NCBI GenBank assembly: GCA_002254845.1
Contig: NKPT01000017.1
Location: 1 to 53,833, forward strand
Direction: 5' to 3'
From: Chloracidobacterium sp. CP2_5A
GTDB lineage: Bacteria; Acidobacteriota; Blastocatellia; Chloracidobacteriales; Chloracidobacteriaceae
DNA length: 53,833 bases
Part shown: positions 21,100 through 30,777 of the stretch, piece after piece
Numbering within the stretch: the first letter of the stretch is position 1
How the letters are laid out: each line of letters opens with the position of its first letter
Made by a program: the position numbers and the translations under genes
The notes under the pieces: generated by a model
The model's input: only the letters and a program-made list of their open reading frames with translations
Database searches by the model: none
Told to the model about the DNA's origin: nothing

Positions 21100-22713
21100 C
21101 TAGGGACGCGGCGCGGCGGCGCGGATGCTCGGCTCGACCATGCTTTCAAACTTCGCAAAGTTGTTGACGAACATCTCGGCCAGACGCTTTTCCTGCGCGT
21201 CAAACGCCGCCTTGTCTTCCCAGGTGTTCCGCGGATTGAGAATTTCGTCGGGAACGCCGGGGCAAGTCGTCGGGATCTCAAAGCCGAAGACCGCGTTTTT
21301 GATGTATTCGACGTTATCAAGATGACCATCGAGCGCGGCATGGAGGATCGCTCGCGTGTAGGCGAGGCTCATGCGCTCTCCAATGCCGTAAGGTCCGCCC
21401 GTCCAGCCGGTGTTCATCAGCCAGATGGCCGCCTTGTGTTGGGCGATCTTCTCGCCGAGCATCTTGGCGTACACGCTTGGGTGCAGCGGCAGGAACGGCG
21501 CGCCAAAGCAGGCGCTAAAGGTGGCCGTCGGCTCGGTGACGCCCATTTCCGTCCCGGCGACCTTGGCGGTGTAGCCGGAAATGTAGTGATACATCGCCTG
21601 CTCCGGCGTAAGCCGCGCCACTGGCGGCAGAATGCCAAAGGCGTCGCAGGTCAGCATAACGATATGACGCGGAATGCCGCCCAGCCCGTCGCGCGTCATA
21701 TTGGCAATCTGCGTGACTGGATAAGCGCCGCGGGTATTTTCGGTGATCGCCGCGTCGTCAAGGTCGAGGATGCGCGAATGCTCGTCCAAAACGACGTTTT
21801 CCAGCACCGTGCCGAAGTGGCGCGTCGCGGCGAAAATCTCCGGCTCGCCAACCGGCGAGAGCCGGATCATCTTGGCGTAGCACCCGCCTTCGATGTTGAA
21901 CACGCCATCGTCGCTCCAGCCGTGCTCGTCGTCGCCAATGAGCGTCCGGCTTGAGTCGGCCGAGAGCGTTGTTTTCCCGGTGCCCGACAAGCCAAAGAAG
22001 ATTGCGGTGTCGTCCTTGCCCTTGCCATAGTTGGCGGAGCAGTGCATCGAAAGGACGCCGCGCTGGGGCAGGACGTAGTTCATCAGCGTGAAGATGGATT
22101 TCTTGATTTCTCCGGCGTAGTGCGTGCCGCCAATGAGCACCAGCTTGCGGGCGAAGTCGAGGACGACAAAGGTCGGCGACTTCGTGCCGTCTATTTCGGG
22201 AATCGCCAGGAAGTTCGGCACGTGGATAACTGAAAACTCCGGCACGTGCCGCCCCAGCTTTTCCGCGTCATACTCGCGCAGGAAAAGCGTGCGAGCGAAA
22301 AGCGCATGCCAGGCGGTTTCCGTGACAATCCGAATCGGGACGCGGTAGCGCGGATCGGCTCCGGCATAGCAATCCTGAACAAAAACATCCTTGTTTTGAA
22401 GATAAGCCGACACGCGCAAATACAGCGCGTCAAAAATGGACTGCGAGATGGCGGCGTTGTTTTCCCACCATACCCGCGACTCGGACTCGGCGTTGCGCAC
22501 AATGTATTTGTCCTTGGCGGAGCGCCCGGTATGGCGTCCGGTGCGCACAACCAGCGCGCCATCGTGGGCGAGCAACCCTTCATTCCGCTTGATGGCCTCT
22601 TCGTAAAGCGCTTCGGTCGCCGAGTTCCAGTAAACGGTTTTCTGATTGGTCAGACCGTGATGCTCCAGCCCATAGTGGCTTCTGCCGCGTCCAATAATCT
22701 CAATCGTGCTCAT
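21100..22713 (-). CDS. pckA: Phosphoenolpyruvate carboxykinase (ATP)
   Basis: The protein has 537 residues, normal for the ATP-type enzyme. It catalyses oxaloacetate plus ATP to phosphoenolpyruvate plus CO2 plus ADP, the first committed step of gluconeogenesis. Visible motifs are RTGRHTGRSAKDKYIV (about 57), VVLDFARKLVLIGGTHYAGE (about 188), the P-loop GLSGTGKTTLS (about 240) and DDEHGWSDDGVFNIEGGCYAK (about 258), followed by LTCDAFGILPPVA. The leader between the start and the divergent DUF808 gene holds terminator-like structure. Confidence 0.97.
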   Translation of the reverse strand: MSTIEIIGRGRSHYGLEHHGLTNQKTVYWNSATEALYEEAIKRNEGLLAHDGALVVRTGRHTGRSAKDKYIVRNAESESRVWWENNAAISQSIFDALYLRVSAYLQNKDVFVQDCYAGADPRYRVPIRIVTETAWHALFARTLFLREYDAEKLGRHVPEFSVIHVPNFLAIPEIDGTKSPTFVVLDFARKLVLIGGTHYAGEIKKSIFTLMNYVLPQRGVLSMHCSANYGKGKDDTAIFFGLSGTGKTTLSADSSRTLIGDDEHGWSDDGVFNIEGGCYAKMIRLSPVGEPEIFAATRHFGTVLENVVLDEHSRILDLDDAAITENTRGAYPVTQIANMTRDGLGGIPRHIVMLTCDAFGILPPVARLTPEQAMYHYISGYTAKVAGTEMGVTEPTATFSACFGAPFLPLHPSVYAKMLGEKIAQHKAAIWLMNTGWTGGPYGIGERMSLAYTRAILHAALDGHLDNVEYIKNAVFGFEIPTTCPGVPDEILNPRNTWEDKAAFDAQEKRLAEMFVNNFAKFESMVEPSIRAAAPRP

Positions 22714-22729
22714 GACATGCCTGCTCCGC

Positions 22730-22748
22730 GGCCGGCCTGCTGCCGGCC
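22730..22748 (-). promoter_or_regulatory. Hairpin next to the pckA start
   Basis: Arms GGCCGGC and GCCGGCC flank a 5-base loop, ending 17 bases before the pckA ATG. It could affect ribosome access, as the only Shine-Dalgarno-like sequence (GGAG) follows it directly. Confidence 0.4.
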
Positions 22749-22749
22749 A

Positions 22750-22783
22750 AGAAAAGAAAAAGCCAGCGCGGGGACTCCGCTGG
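22750..22783 (-). terminator. Terminator-like hairpin with T-tract in the pckA leader
   Basis: Read on the minus strand, CCAGCG (complement of 22778-22783) pairs with CGCTGG (complement of 22763-22768) and is followed by the T-rich run CTTTTTCTTTTCTT. It lies 37 bases before the pckA ATG, inside its leader, so an attenuation role is possible. Confidence 0.45.
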
Positions 22784-22953
22784 AACGCTTGCGCATCAAC
22801 GCTAACACAGTCAGTTTTTTTGGCGAAAGCGCTCCATCTGTCATCCGTTTTGCGTCGCGCCCGTGCTATGGTTCAACCGTCCCGACAGCGATGAGAAAGC
22901 CAGCTTGCCGCCGCGCGGCGACCCCTCAATTTTCCATGAAGAGGCTTTAGGCC

Positions 22954-23910
22954 ATGCCTGGTGGAAGTCTTTTGCTCCTGCTTGACGATATTGCTTCGGC
23001 CCTGGATGACATTTCAGTGCTGACCAAAGTCGCCGCCAAGAAAACGGCCGGCGTCGTGGGCGACGACTTAGCGCTCAACGCGCAGCAGTTAACCGGCATC
23101 CGCACCGACCGCGAGCTATCCGTGGTGTGGTCGGTGGCTAAGGGGTCAGCTCTCAACAAGCTCATTCTCGTGCCAGGCGCGCTGGCCATCAGCGCCTTCT
23201 TGCCTTGGCTGGTGATCCCGCTGTTGATGATTGGCGGGGCGTTTTTGTGCTTTGAAGGGGTTGAGAAGCTCGCTCATAAATTTTGGCACCGCGACAAAGG
23301 CCATGGCGAAAGGCATGACGCGGAGCATGACGCGCCAGAGGCCGTGTCGCCTCGCGGCGACGAGCGCGAACAGGACGAGCGCGAAAAGATCGCCGGGGCC
23401 ATTCGAACCGACTTCATCCTATCGGCGGAAATCATCGTGATCGCGCTTGGAGCCGTGGCTGCCAAGCCCTTTCTCGTGCAGTTGGGCGTGCTGACGATGA
23501 CTGCCGCGCTGATGACGATAGGCGTCTATGGGCTGGTGGCCGGGATTGTGCAGCTCGACGATGTCGGGCTGCACTTGAGTCAACGGCATGCCGGCGCTTT
23601 GGGAGCGCTGGGACGGGGGATGGTGGGATTGGCTCCCTACCTGATGAAGTTTCTCTCGGTGGCCGGCACGGCCGCGATGTTTTTGGTGGGCGGCGGGATT
23701 TTGGTTCATGGCTTGCCGCCGGTGCACCACTGGGTTGAGCAGGTCGAGCATATCGCCGAAACCCTTCCGGCGGTTGGACGGGCGCTGGCCTGGCTGGTCA
23801 GCCCCGTGAGCGACGCTGTGTTTGGCGTGCTGGTCGGCGCGGCTATCTTGCTCTTGGTGATGATGGGCAAGCAGCTCGTTGGGCGCGGCCGGACGCGACC
23901 GGCTTCGTGA
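22954..23910 (+). CDS. DUF808 family (YedI-like) inner-membrane protein
   Basis: The protein has 318 residues. The start MPGGSLLLLLDDIASALDD and the following DISVLTKVAAKKTAGVVGDDLALNA are hallmarks of the DUF808/YedI family. About five or six hydrophobic segments are visible (near 75-100, 160-180, 180-205, 225-250, 285-305), with a charged His/Glu-rich loop at about 112-150. The function of the family is unknown. The 21-base gap to the next gene suggests a two-gene operon with the DUF606 protein. Confidence 0.9.
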   Translation: MPGGSLLLLLDDIASALDDISVLTKVAAKKTAGVVGDDLALNAQQLTGIRTDRELSVVWSVAKGSALNKLILVPGALAISAFLPWLVIPLLMIGGAFLCFEGVEKLAHKFWHRDKGHGERHDAEHDAPEAVSPRGDEREQDEREKIAGAIRTDFILSAEIIVIALGAVAAKPFLVQLGVLTMTAALMTIGVYGLVAGIVQLDDVGLHLSQRHAGALGALGRGMVGLAPYLMKFLSVAGTAAMFLVGGGILVHGLPPVHHWVEQVEHIAETLPAVGRALAWLVSPVSDAVFGVLVGAAILLLVMMGKQLVGRGRTRPAS

Positions 23911-23931
23911 GCCGGCGCAAGGTAAAGCGTT

Positions 23932-24378
23932 ATGAAGCTTGGGTGGGTGACGATCGTTCTGCTGACCGGCATGATGCTGCCCGTGCAAGCGGCGGTAAAT
24001 GCCAAGCTGCGCGCCTTTGTGGTCAATCCGATCTACAGCGCGCTGATCAGCTTTTGCGTCGGCACCACCCTGCTCGTTCTGCTGGCCTCGGCGATGGCCT
24101 GGGCCGGGCAGGCCGGACGTCTGCAGGCGGCGGCGAGCGCGCCTTGGTGGGCGTGGGTTGGCGGAGCGTTAGGCGCGGTTTTCGTGACGATGGCGATTCT
24201 CGCCGTGCCGCGCATCGGCGCGGCCGGCTATTCGGCCGCGATTATTACGGGGCAGCTCGTCGGCGCGCTGATTCTTGATCATTACGGCTGGCTGGGGCTG
24301 CCGCAGCAGACCCTGACTTGGTCGCGGCTGCTTGGCGCGCTGTTGCTCTTGGTCGCCGTGTGGCTCATCCAGCGCTAG
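23932..24378 (+). CDS. DUF606/YdcZ-type small membrane protein of the DMT superfamily
   Basis: The protein has 148 residues with four or five hydrophobic segments: an N-terminal one ending PVQAAVNAKLR, then NPIYSALISFCVGTTLLVLL, a WVGGALGAVFVTMAILAVPRIG segment in two parts, IITGQLVGALILDHYGWLG and a final Leu-rich helix. The last but one motif (TGQLVGALILDHYG) is typical of the DUF606 family. Members are half-size drug/metabolite transporter relatives that act as dimers or pairs. The substrate is unknown. Confidence 0.9.
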   Translation: MKLGWVTIVLLTGMMLPVQAAVNAKLRAFVVNPIYSALISFCVGTTLLVLLASAMAWAGQAGRLQAAASAPWWAWVGGALGAVFVTMAILAVPRIGAAGYSAAIITGQLVGALILDHYGWLGLPQQTLTWSRLLGALLLLVAVWLIQR

Positions 24379-24538
24379 CGCCGCGCTTGCTAGCGCGCTT
24401 TCCAACGCGAGCTCGCGCCAGGCGAGTCGCGCCAAGGGGACAATCGTCGCGCGACCTCTAACCCCGGCGCGGGCTTTTGGGGCTGGCGGCGCAAGCAATC
24501 AGGGCGGCAAGCCATCAGATGGCTCGCAAGGTCACTTG

Positions 24539-24576
24539 ACCAATAAAGTTGCCCCGAACCAATAAAGTTGCCCCGA
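24539..24576. repeat. Perfect 19-bp tandem duplication
   Basis: The unit ACCAATAAAGTTGCCCCGA occurs twice head to tail. Confidence 0.95.
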
Positions 24577-24628
24577 CTTCGGCGACGCCCTTGAAGCCGA
24601 CTCCAAAGCCCCGTTCCCGCGGATAGAC

Positions 24629-24660
24629 GATGGGCTGCCGCTGGGGGATGGGCTGCCGCT
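24629..24660. repeat. 14-bp direct repeat, period 18
   Basis: GATGGGCTGCCGCT occurs at 24629-24642 and 24647-24660, separated by four G. Confidence 0.9.
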
Positions 24661-24710
24661 AGGGCTGGCTCAGGCGCTACGCTGGCTTGGAAAGCGCGCT
24701 AGGTCCGTTG

Positions 24711-25739
24711 CTAGGCCAGTGAAATGAGGGAAAATGCCGGGCGAACCTCGCCGGCGACTTGCTTCCGGTGCGTTAGGATGGGGCGGCTGTACTTGGCCGT
24801 CAAATCCTCGTATGCCTCGGCGCTCAAGAGGTCGAGCTGACGGAGCGCCGCCAACATAGCGGCGTTGCGCGCCCGCCCGCTGTCGCCATCCTCGATTTTG
24901 ACGGCCACGCCCAGCGCGTCGGGGAATCGCTCGCAGGGCGGAACCGCCACGACATGGACGCCCTCCGCCCCGACTTTCGATAGCAGTCGTCCCGGCGCGG
25001 CGCGCATCAGGTCGGTATCAATTCGCTCCGCGCCCCCGACAAGCTCGGGGCGCGCCAGCATCGCCGCGACAACGCGGTGGCTTTCATCCGGGTAAGGCGA
25101 ATGGGCGAAGAGCCGCGCATAACCCGCCGCTATCGCGGCAAGCGGCGCGGCCCAGGTCGGCACGGTGCAGCCGTCCAGCCCAACCGGCATGGCCTCGACC
25201 GGGACGCCGCACATCACGGCGATGACTTGCCGAATGGCCGTCTGCAACGGATGCGCCAGGTCGTCGTAGTCATCCGTGGGAAAGCCCGCCGTCAGACAGG
25301 CGGCCAGCATCCCGGCGTGCTTGCCGGAGCAGTTGTTATGCAGCGCGGTTAAGGTCGCGCCTTCAAGGCGTTTGGCCGCCGCTCGGTTGAACGGCGGATG
25401 GACGCCGCACCGCAGCGCCGCCGGCGTTAGCCCCAGCCGGTCAAGCAGGCCGGCGACCACGTCCGTATGCTCCGGCTCGCCGTTGTGCGAGGCGGCGATC
25501 ACCGCCAGCTCCGGCGCGGTGATGCGAAATCGCTCGAGCGCGCCAGCGCGAATGACGGCGATGGCTTGAAATGGCTTGGCCGCCGAGCGCAAAAAGCAAA
25601 GCTGGCCTGAATCGCCGACGGCGGACAGGACTTCTCCCGTGGCCGTGGCGGCGACCACCGCGCCGCGATGACGCGATTCCACCGCCTGACCGCGGGAAAC
25701 TTCGACCAGTACGGGCGACGGCGAGACGAAAAGCGTCAT
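24711..25739 (-). CDS. Asparaginase, thermolabile/Rhizobium etli type (Asparaginase_II family)
   Basis: The protein has 342 residues. The start is followed by LVEVSRGQAVESRHRGAVVV-like sequence and FLRSAAKPFQAI (SxxK serine-lysine, about 50), then AASHNGEPEHTD (about 84), and LHNNCSGKHAGML (about 133), all characteristic of this serine-type asparaginase family, which is unrelated to E. coli AnsB. It would hydrolyse L-asparagine to aspartate and ammonia. No signal peptide is seen, so it is probably cytoplasmic. It lies 24 bases after rimO in the same direction. Confidence 0.92.
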   Translation of the reverse strand: MTLFVSPSPVLVEVSRGQAVESRHRGAVVAATATGEVLSAVGDSGQLCFLRSAAKPFQAIAVIRAGALERFRITAPELAVIAASHNGEPEHTDVVAGLLDRLGLTPAALRCGVHPPFNRAAAKRLEGATLTALHNNCSGKHAGMLAACLTAGFPTDDYDDLAHPLQTAIRQVIAVMCGVPVEAMPVGLDGCTVPTWAAPLAAIAAGYARLFAHSPYPDESHRVVAAMLARPELVGGAERIDTDLMRAAPGRLLSKVGAEGVHVVAVPPCERFPDALGVAVKIEDGDSGRARNAAMLAALRQLDLLSAEAYEDLTAKYSRPILTHRKQVAGEVRPAFSLISLA

Positions 25740-25763
25740 GGGAACGGGCTGGACTTGAGCGGC

Positions 25764-27164
<1,401 letters not shown>

Positions 27165-27242
27165 AACAGGCGCGGAAGCCTCCTTATGGCTTGAGTGGCT
27201 GAGGTTCAGCGGTTGGCGTTACGTCAAAGCGGCTAGTGTACG

Positions 27243-29039
27243 TCACAAGGCATTGATAAGCGAAGCCAAGTACGCGAGGTTGCCGATGGGCGAGCGCATT
27301 TCGCCAAAGCATCCGTCGTCGCCCAGGCGGGCGTGCCCGCTGGCTACAGCTTGCGCGGCGATGGCCCGCTTGACGGCCGCCTCCTCGAGGCGCGCCGGCG
27401 ACGCCTCGCCGGCGCGCGCCAGCGCAATCAGCGCCAGCGTGACGCTTTTCAAGTCCTCGCTTGGCTGGTAGTACCGATAGAGAAAGGCGTCCGGGGGCGG
27501 AGGCGTGATCTTCGGCAGGGGCGACGGCTCCGACAGGCGCTGAGTCAGCCAGCGCTCGAGCGCGGCTTGGTCGCCAAGGAAAAGCCAATCGTCGAGGAAG
27601 CAGGCGGCGCGTCCGTCGCGGCGCGTTGAAACGACTAGCGGAATGCCCGAATGGGTTGGGGAAGGGGTGACGAGGCTTGCGCCGTCGGCCCGCAGATAGC
27701 GATCTAGGGTCGGCAGCAGCCGCGCCTTGTCTCGGACTTGCGCGCCGACAATCGATTTACCGTCCGGCGCGGTATCCAGGCTAATTAAAACCCACTGGTC
27801 GCCCAGCGCGTCGTCAAGCGGGTCGCGCGGCCCAATGCCGTATCGCTCGCGCAAGCCGGCCATCGCTTCCCGGCTCAGAAAAGCGACCGCGGGATTGCTG
27901 CGGGCGGCGAGCGCCGCCTGTAATCGGTCAAGCGCCGCGAGCGGACGGGACAAGGTGGCGACCGTCAGCTCGCCCGGTCTGGCGGCAAGGAGTCGCTGCG
28001 CCATGGCGACATCCAGCGCTGGCGGAAGGTGCGGCCGAAGCGCTGCGACGATCTGGGAGTGAAGCCCCAGATAATAGCGATCCGCCACCTGCCCATCCTC
28101 AATGCTTAGGCTGTAGCCGAGCCCGTCCGAAAGGCCTGTCAGCAGGGAGGCCGTCAGCGACTGCTCCTGGCCGTCGAGCGATGCCGTGTCGCTTCGCCCC
28201 CAGTTGAGCGGCCCAAGGCGAAGCGCGGCGTCGAGTCCGCGGGGATTGACAAAGGCGAAGAGCAGCGATTGCTCCCGGCGAACCGCTTGGCGCGCGCGCC
28301 CGAAGGCGGGCAGGTCGGCGAGGGCGGCCCGGCGTCCCTGGGACGTGTCAAGACACGCCTGAAGCGCGGCTTCGTCATTCGCGATAAGGAGCAGGTCGCG
28401 CTGGGTGGCCGCCCAGAGCGATGTTTCGGGACGCTCCGCATGGCGAAAGCGCAGGAGGATTCCGCCCGCGAGGGGCTGCTCCAAGAGCTGCGCCGGTTGG
28501 CCAAAGAGCCTGCGGGCCGCCGCCGGCAGACGCTCGCGGGCGATGGCGGCGATTTGCTCGGCGGCAAGCCCGGTGGATAGCAACAGCGCGAAGCGCGGCT
28601 TGAGATCAAGCGTCGCGCCGTCCGACGGCTGATCCTTGCCTCCGCGCAGGGCGTTTGGCGACGCTGGCGGGGACGTCTCAGCCGCAAGTCCAGTGATGGC
28701 GATGCCCCACCGAGCGCGGGCAAGCAGCCGCGCTTCCGCGGGGCCGGCGTCAAGCCACTCGATAAAGCGCGCGCCGGTCAGGACGTCGTCAAGCTGTCCT
28801 GGAAATCCGATCGCTGGCTTGATGGCTTTCCAAAACGCGAGCGTCTCGATCTGGCGAAGCGCGCTCGGCAGCGATTCGGTCTCGACGAAAGCCAACGTCT
28901 CCTGAGGGCTGTAGCGCGCAAGGTCCGCTTGCGGCGCGCGCGGGCGAAGCCAGAGCCCAAAAAGCCCGCCAATCAGCGCCAGCCCAAGAATAGGCCATCC
29001 GATATGTCGCGCGATGCGCGTCGCCGATGCTGGGTTCAC
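27243..29039 (-). CDS. Membrane-anchored protein of unknown function, DUF3352-like
   Basis: I place the start at a GTG (29039), giving 598 residues, because a short basic segment and one hydrophobic helix (GWPILGLALIGGLFGLWL, about 14-31) follow at once. No good ribosome site is visible, and the frame is open up to an ATG at 29276. The rest is a long extracytoplasmic domain built of repeated alpha/beta units. It has segments such as FVETESLPSALRQIETLAFWKA (in two halves), FAFVNPRGLDAAL, a late YFLDDWLFLGDQ-like CFLDDWLFLGDQAALERWL, and few cysteines. Layout and phrases resemble DUF3352 proteins, whose function is unknown. That family call is tentative. Confidence 0.6.
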   Translation of the reverse strand: MNPASATRIARHIGWPILGLALIGGLFGLWLRPRAPQADLARYSPQETLAFVETESLPSALRQIETLAFWKAIKPAIGFPGQLDDVLTGARFIEWLDAGPAEARLLARARWGIAITGLAAETSPPASPNALRGGKDQPSDGATLDLKPRFALLLSTGLAAEQIAAIARERLPAAARRLFGQPAQLLEQPLAGGILLRFRHAERPETSLWAATQRDLLLIANDEAALQACLDTSQGRRAALADLPAFGRARQAVRREQSLLFAFVNPRGLDAALRLGPLNWGRSDTASLDGQEQSLTASLLTGLSDGLGYSLSIEDGQVADRYYLGLHSQIVAALRPHLPPALDVAMAQRLLAARPGELTVATLSRPLAALDRLQAALAARSNPAVAFLSREAMAGLRERYGIGPRDPLDDALGDQWVLISLDTAPDGKSIVGAQVRDKARLLPTLDRYLRADGASLVTPSPTHSGIPLVVSTRRDGRAACFLDDWLFLGDQAALERWLTQRLSEPSPLPKITPPPPDAFLYRYYQPSEDLKSVTLALIALARAGEASPARLEEAAVKRAIAAQAVASGHARLGDDGCFGEMRSPIGNLAYLASLINAL

Positions 29040-29550
29040 ATTGGCGACTGTAGTGAGTCCCGCCGCCCCGCGCAACCGCCCGCAAGCTTCGGCTACGCGG
29101 GGCTTTTCGACGGCGCGCCGCCAAAATCGCGAAGATTGACTGGCTCGATGGCGAAAAATAAAAGTGCAGAGGTTTGTCTTGTATTCACGTTCCCCTTGCC
29201 CAAAAAAAGGTTGACGCGCTGGGAACGGGGTGATAACCATACGGCACGCGAAAGATACAGGGCAGTGTTCTATCAAGGGGCGTGTGTCGAATTGCTCCGC
29301 GGTTTACGTCGCTTGCACTGCGCGGCGGGCGTTTCCCATAGCCAGGTAGATTATTTCTCCCAAAAGTAACGAGCGCGGTGGAATGCACGACGCGGCGACG
29401 CGAGAAGACTCGTTTAGATGGAGACGAAGCCTGAAGTGTCCTTTTCAGCGGAAGTGTCGCCTTGATCTCCGAGGCGCGCCGGCTTACGCCGGATTGCTCT
29501 CGCCGAATATGCATCCCATCAACTAAGGAACGGAGGCGGTAGGTCTTGCT
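29040..29550. other. 511-bp divergent spacer before pilM
   Basis: It should hold promoters for the leftward DUF3352-like gene and the rightward pil operon. TTGACG at 29211-29216 followed 16 bases later by ATAACC is a weak sigma-70-like pair. A structured segment lies at 29245-29284, and a direct repeat GAAGTGTC occurs at about 29433 and 29451. No gene is evident. Confidence 0.4.
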
Positions 29551-30630
29551 ATGGGCCTGTTAGGTTTCGGTGGCGCCAAAACCGTCGTGGGCATTGATAT
29601 TGGCTCAAGCGCCGTCAAGGCGGTTGAGCTCAAGCCCCTGAAAAATGGTTTTGAGCTTGTGGCGATTGGTCACGCGAACTTGGTTCCCGATGCCATTGTG
29701 GATGGTCATATCATTGACCTCAATCACGTCAGCGACGCCATCGGTCGTCTCCTGGGCGAACACAACATTAAGGCGAAGGATGTCAATACGTCAGTTTCCG
29801 GTCACTCCGTGATTGTCAAGAAAATCGAAGTTTCCTACATGACGGACGACGAGTTGGCCGAGCGTATCCAGTGGGAAGCTGACCAGCACATCCCTTTTGA
29901 CATCATGGACGTCAATCTCGACTACTCGGTCGTTGGGCGCGATCCAGCCAGGGGCTTGATGCAAGTGCTTTTAGTGGCCTGCAAGCGCGACAAGATCGCT
30001 CAGTACACAACGGTGATTTCGCAAGCCGGGCGCAACCCAGTCGTCATTGACGTGGACGCCTTTGCGCTGCAAAACGCCTATGAGGTCAACTACCAGCCCA
30101 TGCCGACGGCGACGGTGGCGCTGCTTGATGTCGGCGCCAGCGTGACGAGCATCAACATTGTTCGCGGCACCAACTCGGTTTTCACCCGCGATATTTCAGC
30201 TGGGGGTAATCAATACACGGACTTGCTGCAAAAAGAGCTGGGGCTGACGTTTGAGCAAGCGGAAGCGTTGAAGCGCGGCGTGCCGACCGACAATGGCTTG
30301 CAGCCAAGCGACGCGCAGTCCCTGATTGACTCAGTGACCGACATTATGGCGATGGAAGTTCAGAAAACGCTTGATTTCTGGAGGGCGACCGGCGCGTCTT
30401 CCGACGTTGCGCCAGTGGACCGGGTGCTGATTGCCGGCGGGAGTTCGAAGGTGCCCGGCTTGACAGCGGCTTTCTCAGAGCGATTCGGCATTCCTGTCGA
30501 GCGGTTCAATGCTTTTAACCCATCCCGGATTTCCGTGAATGCGAAAAAGTTCGACGAGGAATACATTCGCGAGATGTCGCCGACGATGGCCGTCGCGGTT
30601 GGGCTGGCGGCTCGTCACCCTGGGCAATAA
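29551..30630 (+). CDS. pilM: Type IV pilus assembly protein PilM
   Basis: The protein has 359 residues with an actin-like ATPase fold. Phosphate-1 motif VGIDIGSSAVKAVEL (about 13) and phosphate-2 motif ALLDVGASVTSINIV (about 190) are visible, and an adenosine-type IAGGSSKVPGL (about 297). It sits on the cytoplasmic face of the inner membrane and binds the N-terminal tail of PilN, linking the motor to the PilNOP alignment complex. It is the first gene of pilMNOPQ; GGAGG lies upstream of the ATG. Confidence 0.95.
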   Translation: MGLLGFGGAKTVVGIDIGSSAVKAVELKPLKNGFELVAIGHANLVPDAIVDGHIIDLNHVSDAIGRLLGEHNIKAKDVNTSVSGHSVIVKKIEVSYMTDDELAERIQWEADQHIPFDIMDVNLDYSVVGRDPARGLMQVLLVACKRDKIAQYTTVISQAGRNPVVIDVDAFALQNAYEVNYQPMPTATVALLDVGASVTSINIVRGTNSVFTRDISAGGNQYTDLLQKELGLTFEQAEALKRGVPTDNGLQPSDAQSLIDSVTDIMAMEVQKTLDFWRATGASSDVAPVDRVLIAGGSSKVPGLTAAFSERFGIPVERFNAFNPSRISVNAKKFDEEYIREMSPTMAVAVGLAARHPGQ

Positions 30631-30720
30631 GGTTGGGCAATAGGCAAATAGGCATGAGCTTGAGCCATTGCTGCTGACGTAAGCAAGCTTTTCCCCGGGA
30701 CGGGTTGTACGGGTTTTATT

Positions 30721-30732
30721 GAGGAAAGGTGG
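30721..30732 (+). promoter_or_regulatory. Remote ribosome binding site for pilN
   Basis: GAGGAAAGGTGG contains AGGTG and GAGG complementary to the 16S tail but ends 45 bases before the pilN ATG. No such sequence exists closer. Confidence 0.5.
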
Positions 30733-30767
30733 TTAGTCAGTCCTGACGCTGCGCATTGACTGACTAA
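30733..30767 (+). promoter_or_regulatory. Hairpin between ribosome site and pilN start
   Basis: Perfect 10-bp arms TTAGTCAGTC and GACTGACTAA enclose 15 bases. Folding removes 35 bases and leaves a 10-base spacing from GGTGG to the ATG at 30778. Confidence 0.6.
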
Positions 30768-30777
30768 TATTTTGAAT

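Larger units (their letters stand above)
24379..24710. other. 332-bp gene-free spacer with duplications
   Basis: It separates the convergent DUF606 and asparaginase genes. I see no coding frame; it contains two short direct duplications (24539-24576 and 24629-24660). Confidence 0.6.
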
